Notes under the pieces: generated by a model
The model's database searches: none
Told to the model about the DNA's origin: nothing
The model's input: only the letters and a program-made list of their open reading frames with translations
NCBI GenBank assembly: GCA_963708675.1
Contig: CAVPTO010000003.1
Span: forward strand, 1,488,001 to 1,552,000
Source: DATAXP01 sp963708675
GTDB lineage: Bacteria > Planctomycetota > Planctomycetia > Pirellulales > PNKZ01
DNA: 64,000 nt
Direction of reading: 5' to 3'
Position numbers and translations under genes: made by a program
In this document: positions 25,944-34,262 of the stretch, in pieces
Layout of the letters: every line of letters starts with the position of its first letter
How positions within the stretch are numbered: the first letter of the stretch is position 1

Positions 25944-26549
25944 TCAGGATGCGGCGGCCGTTGCCTTGCCTTCCACGACGACTTTCAGGCGACCGGTGTC
26001 GACGTCGTACATCCAGCCATGAATGCGGGGCAGTTCGCCGGCGTCGTGCAAATTGCGAATGAACGACAGCTTCGACAGATGCGCGATCTGCAGCTTGACG
26101 TTCTCTTCGGCCAACAGATTCAACTTTTGCTCGGGCGAAAGACCAAGCTCTTTGGCCTTTTGATTGGTGCGTTCCTTGGCGCCACCGGCGATGAGCAGCC
26201 AATCGGAAATGTAGTTCTCACGCACGCCTTCTTCGATGGCTCGGATACCGCCGCAGCGCGTGTGGCCACAAACGATGATGTCGGGAATCTTGAGGTACGT
26301 GACGGCATATTCGAGAAGAGCCGCCACATTGACGTCGTTGAACGAGACAATGTTCGCCACGTTGCGGTGAACGAACATCGTGCCGGGCCGACTGTTCGTG
26401 ATGACGTCTTCTGACACGCGGGAGTCGGAGCAGCCAATCCACAGCACTTGCGGCGATTGGGCGGCCGCGATGGATTTGTAGTAATCCAGGTTGCGCTGAA
26501 ATTCCTCGTTCACGAATCGTTGATTGCCGGTCAGAAGCTCGTCGATCAT
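25944..26549 (-). CDS. Beta-class carbonic anhydrase
   Basis: A 201-residue zinc enzyme that interconverts CO2 and bicarbonate. Zinc ligands appear as Cys in WIGCSDSRV, His and Cys in VCGHTRCGGI, and the Asp-Arg dyad is in CSDSR. The length and order match beta carbonic anhydrases of the plant/enterobacterial type. ATG 26549 begins MIDELLTGNQRF, where homology starts; a longer frame to 26657 looks like leader. It lies downstream of glmS on the same strand but is separated by 120 bases, so it may have its own promoter. Confidence 0.95.
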   Translation of the reverse strand: MIDELLTGNQRFVNEEFQRNLDYYKSIAAAQSPQVLWIGCSDSRVSEDVITNSRPGTMFVHRNVANIVSFNDVNVAALLEYAVTYLKIPDIIVCGHTRCGGIRAIEEGVRENYISDWLLIAGGAKERTNQKAKELGLSPEQKLNLLAEENVKLQIAHLSKLSFIRNLHDAGELPRIHGWMYDVDTGRLKVVVEGKATAAAS

Positions 26550-26669
26550 CGTATGATTCTCTCGTTGCGTGAAACGGATCCACCACTGGCGGCGATGGCA
26601 TGAAGGAATGCACGAGCGGCGGCGCGCGTTCTCCCTGCACGGTCGTGCCCGGCACACGTGACCGATAAG

Positions 26670-28541
26670 CTACTCGACCGTCACGCTCTTGGCGAGATTG
26701 CGCGGCTTATCGACGTCGCAGCCTCGCAGGACGGCGATGTGGTAGGCGAGCAATTGCAACGGAATCGACGTCACAATCGGCTGGGCAAAGTCGGCGACGC
26801 TTGGAATCAGGATGACGTCGTCGGCCAGTTCGGCGGCACGCGACCCGCCTTCGCAGGTGATGGCAATCACGGGCCCGCCGCGGGCTTTGATCTCTTCCAT
26901 GTTCGAGATCACTTTGTCGTAAACGCTGCCGTGCGGAATCAAGAAAACGCTCGGCGTGCGTTCGTCGACCAACGCGATCGGCCCGTGCTTCATCTCGGCT
27001 GCGGGATAACCCTCGGCGTGGATGTAGCTGATTTCCTTGAGCTTCAGCGCACCTTCGAGCGCGGTCGGAAAGTTGAATTGCCGACCGAGGTAGAGGAACG
27101 TGCTGCACTGATAGTATTTTTCGGCAATGCGGCGGATGTGGTCGTTGCACTCGAGCGCTTTGGCGACCTTGTCGGGCAGTGCCTGCAATTGTTCGATGAT
27201 GCGAATACCGGCGGCGTGCGTGAGATGCCGCATCCGCCCGAAATACAATGCCAACATCATCAGCACCATGCACTGAGCGGTGAAGGCTTTGGTGCTGGCG
27301 ACGCCGATCTCGGTTCCTGCGCGGAGGTAAATGCCGCCGTCCGATTCTTTGGCGATCGTGCTGCCAACGACGTTGCAGATCGCAAGTGCCGGATGTCCCA
27401 ACCGCTTCATTTCGCGTAGTGCGGCGAGGGTATCGGCCGTCTCACCGCTCTGGGTGATGGCAAACACGAGCGTGTTGTTGTCGATCGGCGGATTACGGTA
27501 TCGCAGCTCGCTTGCGTATTCCACTTCGACCGGAATGCGGGCGAATTCCTCGATGAGATACTCGCCGACCAAAGCCGCGTGCCAACTGGTGCCGCATGCC
27601 GTGAGCAGAATGCGATTGACGCCCCGCAGTTGCTGCGGCGTGAGGTTCAACCCGCCGAAGTGCGCCGTCGCATCGTCGAGTTTGAGGCGACCGAGCATCG
27701 TGTTGCGCAGTGTCTCGGGCTGCTCGAAGATTTCCTTGAGCATGTAATGCTCGTAGCCATCGAGCGCGACGTCCGACAACTGCAATTCGAGAATCTGCAC
27801 GGAGGCCGTCACGGGGCCTTGATCGCGATGAATAAGTTTGAGCGAATCGGGCGTCAGCACCGCGAGTTCGTTATCGGCGAGATAAACGATCTTGTCGGTG
27901 TACCCGATCAGCGCCGAGGCGTCGCTAGCGATAAAGTGCTCGTGATCGCCGACGCCCACGACCAAAGGACTGCCGAGACGCGCGGCGATCAACAGGTCGG
28001 GATGTCCGCTGAAAGCGATCGCCAGGCCGTATGTCCCCTGCAACATTGCCAGCGCTTTTTGCACAGCGCGGATGAAAGGAGCATGTTCGTCGGCGTCGTC
28101 CTTGCCATTGGAGCCGAGCTCTTTTTCGAGCATGTGCGCGATCAAATGCGCGACGACCTCCGTGTCGGTGAGCGAGCGGAAGCGGTAGCCCTGCGTCTCG
28201 AGCCATTCCTTAAGCGGGCGATAGTTCTCGATGACGCCGTTGTGCGCGAGCGCCAGCACTTCGTTGCCGCCGACATGCGGGTGAGCATTTGCGTCGGTCG
28301 CCGGACCGTGCGTTGCCCAACGCGTGTGACCAATGCCGATCGTATCGGTCGTCGGCGACGTCGCGACCTTCGCGCTGAGGCGGTCGATCCGCCCGGCCGC
28401 CTTTTTGAGATTCAGCACGCCATCGCCGTGAACGGTCACGACGCCTGCACTGTCGTAGCCTCGATATTCGAGACGACGCAGCCCTTGCAGCAAGAAATCC
28501 TGACAAGGCTTTAGCCCGACATAACCAACAATGCCACACAT
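26670..28541 (-). CDS. glmS: Glutamine-fructose-6-phosphate aminotransferase (isomerising)
   Basis: GlmS makes glucosamine-6-phosphate from fructose-6-phosphate and glutamine, the first step to peptidoglycan and LPS amino sugars. The N-terminal Cys2 (MCGIVGYVG) is the glutaminase nucleophile, followed by LEYRGYDSAG, GHTRWATHG and HNGVIENY. Two SIS domains carry TACGTSWHAALVG, ITQSGETADT and the C-terminal LAKSVTVE. At 623 residues it has the usual length. The upstream region does not show the conserved core of the glmS ribozyme. The start codon has no obvious Shine-Dalgarno sequence. Confidence 0.97.
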   Translation of the reverse strand: MCGIVGYVGLKPCQDFLLQGLRRLEYRGYDSAGVVTVHGDGVLNLKKAAGRIDRLSAKVATSPTTDTIGIGHTRWATHGPATDANAHPHVGGNEVLALAHNGVIENYRPLKEWLETQGYRFRSLTDTEVVAHLIAHMLEKELGSNGKDDADEHAPFIRAVQKALAMLQGTYGLAIAFSGHPDLLIAARLGSPLVVGVGDHEHFIASDASALIGYTDKIVYLADNELAVLTPDSLKLIHRDQGPVTASVQILELQLSDVALDGYEHYMLKEIFEQPETLRNTMLGRLKLDDATAHFGGLNLTPQQLRGVNRILLTACGTSWHAALVGEYLIEEFARIPVEVEYASELRYRNPPIDNNTLVFAITQSGETADTLAALREMKRLGHPALAICNVVGSTIAKESDGGIYLRAGTEIGVASTKAFTAQCMVLMMLALYFGRMRHLTHAAGIRIIEQLQALPDKVAKALECNDHIRRIAEKYYQCSTFLYLGRQFNFPTALEGALKLKEISYIHAEGYPAAEMKHGPIALVDERTPSVFLIPHGSVYDKVISNMEEIKARGGPVIAITCEGGSRAAELADDVILIPSVADFAQPIVTSIPLQLLAYHIAVLRGCDVDKPRNLAKSVTVE

Positions 28542-28956
28542 GGATGGAACCGCTCTGGAGAGAATTGCTCTCGTAAGACTAGCTCATATCAACCAGCCAA
28601 CCTGCCCCGTGGAGCGCGATGCATCTTTGCCGTTGGCCGCCGCGGCTCGGGTGCCAGTCTAACGAAAGACCCGAGCCGAACAATCGCGACCCCATCAGTT
28701 TAGCGCATCCAAGCTGAGGTTTTGAGCTCACATGCGACAACGCGTCGCAGTTGACTTGTCCAATGATACACACCGTATCGCCCCCCATCCATTCGGCCAT
28801 GACCACCGCCCCAAAATGGCGGCTATTTTAGTTGAACGCCCTTGACACTTTATTTAAGTTGTCAGGGATTCGCATCGCTATCACTGGGGATTGGTGCCCC
28901 CTGAGGGTTCATGTCACGCGTCGCCACCGCGTGAACGTTATTGGAGATACTCTGCG
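28542..28956. other. Divergent intergenic region between glmS and the protease fusion (415 bases)
   Basis: No gene is supported. Two features stand out near the protease side. A hairpin CCGCC-CCAAAAT-GGCGG (28807-28823) is followed by CTATTTT. A 29-base imperfect dyad spans 28839-28867, with CCCTTGACACTT facing AAGTTGTCAGGG around TATTT. It could be an operator or contain the -35 box TTGACA at 28842-28847, but no good -10 box follows at the right distance. Confidence 0.4.
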
Positions 28957-30933
28957 ATGCGTCGACCGGTGATGTCGGTTCTCGTGTTCTGTCTTGCGAT
29001 CGGCGTGTTCAATTCGCTTCGCGCGGAATACCGCGTGTGGACGGCGAAAACCGGCGGCTTCACGATCGAGGCGGAATTTGGCGGGCTGCGGGATCCCGCG
29101 ACCGTCATTCTCAAACTGAAGCAAGGTGGCGCGAAGGATGTGCCTCTGGACCGTCTTTGTGAAGCCGACGTCAAGTACGTTCGGGCTCAATCCGAGAACC
29201 CATTCGCGGATGCTCCGACCAAGGCAGCCACGATCGCGAGTGACCCGGTAGTCGATGGCAATAAGCCGCCCACGTCCGGCAAGGTTGGTGCAATCGAAAA
29301 AGAGGCGGCACTGTCTGCCACCGCTCGCGAAGCGGCCGACATCTATCGCGTGTTCCTCGAAGACTATTCCGTGTCGGCTCTCGACCGTGCTATTGCCAAA
29401 GCACGACTCGAGTACTGGGAATCGCTCGCCGCGAGAAAGTTGGCTCGGCTGGGTCAGAAATGGGTGTCGTCCGAGGAAGTCGCTGCGGCTCGCACGAAAG
29501 CCATCAACCTGTTTTACCAGGGCGTCGAACTTGTCCGGCTAAGTCAGGACAAGCTTGCCCACGAGAAATTGCTCGAGGCAAGCAAAACCAATCCGAATTC
29601 GATCGAAGCGGACTTCTTGATGTCGTTGGTGTATGCCCTCGCGGTGAGGAATTACACCAAGGCCGAGGAGCATCTCAATATTTGTCTCCGCCGCGATCCC
29701 GACAACGTGGCGGTGCTGAACAATCTTGCTCTGGTGGAAATCAAGCTCGGCCAATCGACCGAGGCCACCAACCACTGGAAGGCCGCGCTCGCAAGCTCAC
29801 CGACGCAAGAAGTCGGTCAGAATATTGGACGTCTGATCGACCAGTCTGGCAAAGGCCGCATCAACAACGTGCCTAAGACGATTATCGCCAAGGCGAGCGC
29901 GATGTACGGAGAACTGCTCGTCGCAAAGACGATCCAAGGCGTGGATAAGCGGAAGGGCTGGATGTACATGCTCATCCCGTTCACGCCGCCCGAAGACCAA
30001 CAGCCGTCGGACCAGCCCAAAGCCGACTCACTTCAGGTCGATCCGAACCTGAACGATTTGCCGGGCGTGATCGCCGGAACGGGAACAGGCTTTGTTGTCT
30101 ATCCTCAGCACATCCTCACGAACAAACACGTCGCCGAGAAAGCGGCCGCGTTCGAGATTCAAGACCCCACGACGGGCAATCAATCGCGCCATGTCGCCAA
30201 GCTGAAAGCGCTTTGCGACAACGCGGATTTGGCCTTGTTGCATTGTCCGACACTTCAGGCGCAGCCCGTAACGATCGACGCGGAGATCCCGCGTCGTGGC
30301 ACCGACATCATGCTGTTGGGATATCCAGCCAGCGACGTGCTTGGCACCGGCCTGAAGGCGACGCGTGGATCGATCGTATCGCTGCCCAGTCCGCAACTCG
30401 AAAACATGATGCTCTACGACGCCGTCAGCAACGGCGGCAACAGCGGCGGCCCCGTATGCTCCAATCGCGGCGCTGTCGTCGCCATACATTGTGCGAGTTA
30501 TCGCACGGCGACGCGCTACGCTGCGGGAATCGCGATGAACAATGCCGTCGCGTTCATCAAGCAGACGATTCCAGAGTTCGAACAAAAAGCCGTTGAGCCG
30601 GTCGAACTTCCTTGGCCCGATGTCGATGAACGTGTCAGTAAATCGACAGTGCTTGTCGTCGTCCGCTCGAAGCGACAAGACATCGGACTTGAGAACCGCA
30701 TCGGCAATGGCTTTCTCGAAGATCGAACGTGCAATCTCTGCGGTGGCGACGGAAAGGTTTCTTGCTCGGCTCGCGGATGCACGAGGGGTACTGTGCTAAC
30801 GACCCGAAACACCGTCGTCGGGCGTAGCGTCGAATCGGAACAAGTTCGTGTCCCATGCAATTCTTGCGGTGGCTCGGGCGCGGCGCCATGCAGAGCCTGC
30901 GGCGGGTCTGGCCGCGATCGTGAACTGCAATAG
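28957..30933 (+). CDS. Secreted fusion: SHD1-like domain, TPR, trypsin-like protease, DnaJ-type zinc finger
   Basis: A 658-residue protein with a signal peptide (MSVLVFCLAIGVFNSLRA). The next 55 residues (YRVWTAKTGGFTIEAEF...VILKLKQGG...VPLDRLCEADVKYV) match the SLA1-homology domain type common in planctomycetes. Then come helical TPR-like repeats (about 190-300) and an S1 protease domain with His in HILTNKHVAE, Asp in DNADLALLHC and Ser in SNGGNSGGPV. The C-terminus has two cysteine-rich modules (CNLCGGDG...CSARGCTRG and CNSCGGSG...CRACGGSG) like the DnaJ zinc finger. ATG 28957 follows GGAG at 11 bases. The gene likely encodes an envelope protease; the zinc finger on the secreted side is unusual. 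Confidence 0.87.
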   Translation: MRRPVMSVLVFCLAIGVFNSLRAEYRVWTAKTGGFTIEAEFGGLRDPATVILKLKQGGAKDVPLDRLCEADVKYVRAQSENPFADAPTKAATIASDPVVDGNKPPTSGKVGAIEKEAALSATAREAADIYRVFLEDYSVSALDRAIAKARLEYWESLAARKLARLGQKWVSSEEVAAARTKAINLFYQGVELVRLSQDKLAHEKLLEASKTNPNSIEADFLMSLVYALAVRNYTKAEEHLNICLRRDPDNVAVLNNLALVEIKLGQSTEATNHWKAALASSPTQEVGQNIGRLIDQSGKGRINNVPKTIIAKASAMYGELLVAKTIQGVDKRKGWMYMLIPFTPPEDQQPSDQPKADSLQVDPNLNDLPGVIAGTGTGFVVYPQHILTNKHVAEKAAAFEIQDPTTGNQSRHVAKLKALCDNADLALLHCPTLQAQPVTIDAEIPRRGTDIMLLGYPASDVLGTGLKATRGSIVSLPSPQLENMMLYDAVSNGGNSGGPVCSNRGAVVAIHCASYRTATRYAAGIAMNNAVAFIKQTIPEFEQKAVEPVELPWPDVDERVSKSTVLVVVRSKRQDIGLENRIGNGFLEDRTCNLCGGDGKVSCSARGCTRGTVLTTRNTVVGRSVESEQVRVPCNSCGGSGAAPCRACGGSGRDRELQ

Positions 30934-30996
30934 GTTCCCGTCGTCGAATGACGCCGTTGCGACTTCGATCGGTCAGCGAGTAGATTGCACGCTCGC

Positions 30997-31749
30997 ATGG
31001 CCACCAGCTACATCGTCATCCCGGCCCGATACGCAAGCACGCGGCTGCCGCGGAAGCTGTTGCTGCGCGAGACGGGCAAAACGCTGATTCAGCATACATT
31101 CGAAGCCGCGCGTCGTGCGGGTCGGCCGCAGGGCATTTGCATCGCGACCGATCACGACGACATTCTCCGTGAGGTGCAGGCCTTCGGCGGCCATGCGGAA
31201 ATGACCGATCCGAACGCCCCGAGCGGAACCGACCGCGTGGCCGAGATCGCCCGGCGGCATCCGGAGGTCGACATCTTCTGTAACGTGCAAGGCGATGAGC
31301 CAGAAATCGCCGGCGATGCCATCGACCTGGCGATCGGGCTGCTCGAAACACATCCCGACGTTCCGATGGCGACGCTCGCAACGCCGATTCGCATGCGCGA
31401 AAACTTGCTCGACCCCGCATGTGTGAAGGTCGTGTTCGACGGCAGCGGGCGAGCGTTGTATTTCAGCCGGGCGCCGATCCCGTTCGCTCGCGAATGGGAC
31501 GATCGACTGCTCGTCGCGGAGCCCGCGTCGTTCTACCAGCACATTGGCCTGTACGCTTATCGTCGCGATTTTCTGCTGCAACTCGCGACGCTGCCGCAGT
31601 CCGACACCGAGCGCATCGAAAAGCTCGAACAGCTTCGCGTCTTGCACGCCGGCCATTCAATCCTCGTCGGTGTCGTCGACCATGCCACGCGCGGCATCGA
31701 CACGCCCGACGATTACGCGGCGTTTGTCGAGCGCTATCGTGGAAGGTAA
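30997..31749 (+). CDS. kdsB: 3-deoxy-manno-octulosonate cytidylyltransferase
   Basis: KdsB activates Kdo with CTP to give CMP-Kdo, the donor for the inner core of lipopolysaccharide. This 250-residue protein has VIPARYASTRLPRK at the N-terminus, the CTP-binding region FCNVQGDEPEI in the middle, YFSRAPIPFAR and HIGLYAYRRDFLL. All fit the family. ATG 30997 is preferred to a TTG at 30985. It implies an LPS-type outer membrane, consistent with the porin and lipoprotein genes in the window. kdsA and waaA are not nearby. Confidence 0.96.
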   Translation: MATSYIVIPARYASTRLPRKLLLRETGKTLIQHTFEAARRAGRPQGICIATDHDDILREVQAFGGHAEMTDPNAPSGTDRVAEIARRHPEVDIFCNVQGDEPEIAGDAIDLAIGLLETHPDVPMATLATPIRMRENLLDPACVKVVFDGSGRALYFSRAPIPFAREWDDRLLVAEPASFYQHIGLYAYRRDFLLQLATLPQSDTERIEKLEQLRVLHAGHSILVGVVDHATRGIDTPDDYAAFVERYRGR

Positions 31750-31792
31750 AATTCAAAATGTGCCTTGATTCTAGTGCCTGTGCGTTGACGTT

Positions 31793-32020
31793 ATGACAAG
31801 TCCACTACAAGATGAACTCCTCGGCCAGTTTGGTAGGCTTTCGGACGACTGCCAAAAGCTTGTCGTCGAGTTCGCAAAATCACTACAAGCGCCACGGAAG
31901 TTACCTCCGGGGGCGATGGCCAGCGATCTTAAAAAAGTCTTCGGCGTCATTAGTAGTGACGATGCCCGGCAAATGAGGCAAGCAATTGCCGACGGCTGCG
32001 AGCAGATCAGCGATGACTGA
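31793..32020 (+). CDS. Putative antitoxin of a VapBC-type pair
   Basis: A 75-residue acidic to neutral protein directly upstream of a PIN-domain toxin, overlapping it by eight bases (ATGACTGA). It has a short N-terminal helix region and the segment GAMASDLKKVFGVISSDDARQMRQAI, reminiscent of the toxin-wrapping tail of antitoxins in the VapB group. It does not show an AbrB or Phd fold clearly, so the DNA-binding type is uncertain. The assignment relies largely on position and overlap. It would neutralise the toxin and repress the pair's promoter. Confidence 0.7.
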   Translation: MTSPLQDELLGQFGRLSDDCQKLVVEFAKSLQAPRKLPPGAMASDLKKVFGVISSDDARQMRQAIADGCEQISDD

Positions 32021-32402
32021 TCGGTATTTGCTCGACACAAACATCGCCATCGCCATTCTCGAAGGTGAACTATCCGTTCGCAATCACCTCGATGGATCAC
32101 AAACAGTCTACTTGCCCTGCATCGCACTCGGCGAACTGCTTTACGGTGCCCTCCATTCTGCACGTGTTGATGAAAACATCGCCCGCCTTCAGCAACTCGC
32201 AAGAATCACCACCACCTTGCAAGTCGATGACTCGACAGCGAAGAACTACGGAACGTTGAAGCATCTTCAGAGAATGCGTGGTCGGCCGTTACCGGACAAC
32301 GATCTTTGGATTGCAGCGCTCGCTCAGCAATTCGATCTTACGCTGGTAACGAGAGATTCGCACTTTGCGCAGATCGAAGATCTTTCTGTCGTGCGATGGT
32401 AA
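32013..32402 (+). CDS. vapC: PIN-domain ribonuclease toxin (VapC-like)
   Basis: A 129-residue PIN domain. The acidic metal-binding residues are in YLLDTNIAIAIL (Asp at the first position), IALGELLYG (Glu), DNDLWIAALA (Asp) and VTRDSHFAQI (Asp), the usual order for VapC endoribonucleases, which cut tRNA or rRNA. ATG 32013 is chosen because it begins directly before the first strand and overlaps the antitoxin stop. The pair lies between kdsB and pyrG, both essential genes, and may be an accessory insertion there. Confidence 0.88.
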   Translation: MTDRYLLDTNIAIAILEGELSVRNHLDGSQTVYLPCIALGELLYGALHSARVDENIARLQQLARITTTLQVDDSTAKNYGTLKHLQRMRGRPLPDNDLWIAALAQQFDLTLVTRDSHFAQIEDLSVVRW

Positions 32403-32506
32403 CGCTCCGTTTGTCAGTTTCTTGCTAGCACGATAAACTGACATTGTCGCCGCGATCAGCCCCTTTACGTCGCTGTTCTCAAGTCAAGGACGACCTGCAC
32501 CGCTCT

Positions 32507-34135
32507 ATGGCCAAGCATATCTTCGTTACCGGTGGCGTCGTGAGTTCGTTGGGCAAAGGCCTGACGAGCGCGAGCGTCGGCATGCTTCTCGAGCAGCGCG
32601 GAATGCGCGTTCGTATGCAGAAGCTCGATCCGTACATCAACGTCGACCCCGGGACGATGAGCCCGTATCAGCACGGCGAGGTCTACGTTCTCGACGACGG
32701 CAGCGAAACGGATCTCGATCTAGGCCATTACGAGCGGTTCACGAACAGCCCGCTCACCCGCGACTCGAACTACACCACGGGCCAGATTTACCTGTCGGTC
32801 ATCACCAAGGAACGTCGCGGCGAGTTCCTTGGGAAAACCGTGCAGGTGATTCCGCACATCACCAACGAGATCAAGGCGTGCATCGCTCGGCTAGCCCGCG
32901 ATGACGTCGATGTCGTGATTACCGAGATCGGTGGCACGACGGGCGATATCGAAAGCCAACCGTTTCTCGAGGCGATCCGCCAGTTCTCGCTCGATGTGGG
33001 ACGCGAGAACTGCCTTTACATTCATCTCACGCTGGTGCCCTACCTCAAAGCGGCCGGCGAGTTGAAGACCAAACCGACGCAGCATTCGGTCGGTCAGATG
33101 CGACAGATCGGCATTCAGCCCGACATTCTCATCTGTCGCACCGAACGCTCGCTGAGCCACGACGACCGTCAGAAGATTGCGTTGTTCTGCAACGTGCCCA
33201 TTGAGGCGGTCATCGAAGAGAAGGACAAGGATTTCTCGATTTACGAAGTACCGCTCAGCCTCGTCGACAATCGATTAGACGAGTTGATCGTCAAACGCCT
33301 CAACTTGCCGGCCGGTCCGCTCGAAATGGACGAGTGGCGTGACCTGCTGCATCGGCTTCGCAATCCAGAGTTCGAAATCAGCATCGCCGTCGTCGGCAAA
33401 TATGCCGAGCACCGCGACGCGTATAAGTCGATCTACGAAGCGCTCGATCACGCCGGAATGGCTCACCGAGCGCAGGTTCGCGTGCAGCGCATTCAGGCCG
33501 AGTTGATTGAACAAGAAGGACCTGAGCGGATTCTGACGGGATTCGACGGAATCCTTGTCCCCGGCGGGTTCGGCGAGCGCGGCATCGAGGGCAAGGTCGA
33601 AGCGATTCGCTTTGCCCGTGAACGCGAGATTCCGTTCCTCGGCATTTGCCTGGGGATGCAATGTGCCGCGATTGAGTTCGCCCGCAATGTCATCGGCCTG
33701 GCGGGTGCGCATTCGACGGAGTTCAGCAAAGACACGCCGCACCCGGTCATTTGCCTGCTCGACGAGCAGAAGTCGATCACCGACAAGGGCGGCACCATGC
33801 GGCTAGGTGCGCAGACCGCGTACCTCGACCCCGCAAGCCGTAGCACGACGTGCTACTCAAGCGAGGTGATTTCCGAGCGGCATCGCCATCGTTACGAGTT
33901 CAACAATGCTTATCGCCAACAGTTTGGGGCGAACGGGATCATGTTTGCTGGCACGAGTCCGGACGGGGCGCTAGTCGAAATCATCGAATTGCCGAGCCAT
34001 CCGTGGTTCGTGGCCGTGCAATTTCATCCCGAATTCAAATCGAAGCCGACGCGGGCGCAACCGCTGTTTTCCGGCTTCATCAACGCAGCGATCGAACGTC
34101 ACGCTCTGCGTGGCGACCGGGCCGGGACGCCATAG
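32507..34135 (+). CDS. pyrG: CTP synthase
   Basis: PyrG makes CTP from UTP, ATP and glutamine. The 542-residue protein has the synthetase domain start MAKHIFVTGGVVSSLGKG, TEIGGTTGDIES and KTKPTQHSV, then a class I glutaminase with the nucleophile Cys in FLGICLGMQ and the catalytic His and Glu in AVQFHPEFKSKP. ATG 32507 gives this canonical start; an upstream TTG frame is unlikely. It is usual length and complete. Confidence 0.97.
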   Translation: MAKHIFVTGGVVSSLGKGLTSASVGMLLEQRGMRVRMQKLDPYINVDPGTMSPYQHGEVYVLDDGSETDLDLGHYERFTNSPLTRDSNYTTGQIYLSVITKERRGEFLGKTVQVIPHITNEIKACIARLARDDVDVVITEIGGTTGDIESQPFLEAIRQFSLDVGRENCLYIHLTLVPYLKAAGELKTKPTQHSVGQMRQIGIQPDILICRTERSLSHDDRQKIALFCNVPIEAVIEEKDKDFSIYEVPLSLVDNRLDELIVKRLNLPAGPLEMDEWRDLLHRLRNPEFEISIAVVGKYAEHRDAYKSIYEALDHAGMAHRAQVRVQRIQAELIEQEGPERILTGFDGILVPGGFGERGIEGKVEAIRFAREREIPFLGICLGMQCAAIEFARNVIGLAGAHSTEFSKDTPHPVICLLDEQKSITDKGGTMRLGAQTAYLDPASRSTTCYSSEVISERHRHRYEFNNAYRQQFGANGIMFAGTSPDGALVEIIELPSHPWFVAVQFHPEFKSKPTRAQPLFSGFINAAIERHALRGDRAGTP

Positions 34136-34262
34136 GCGGCAAAATCCGGCCTTGAGGCGGTTTGCGCAGTTTTCTACAGTTGGCCTTCGTAAAGTTAGCC
34201 GCCCCACGCCCGGCAACCGTGTCGGCCAATCGATTCCAGCGCTTGCGCCCTCGGAACGTGCC

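Noticed and set aside
28542..28760. Possible glmS ribozyme upstream of glmS
   Set aside because: The conserved core and the self-cleavage sequence were not found; glmS here has no visible leader structure beyond a small GAGAG/CTCTC dyad.
28579..28806. Minus-strand frame of 75 codons between glmS and the protease gene
   Set aside because: No ribosome binding site, no motif, and composition is like non-coding; left as intergenic.
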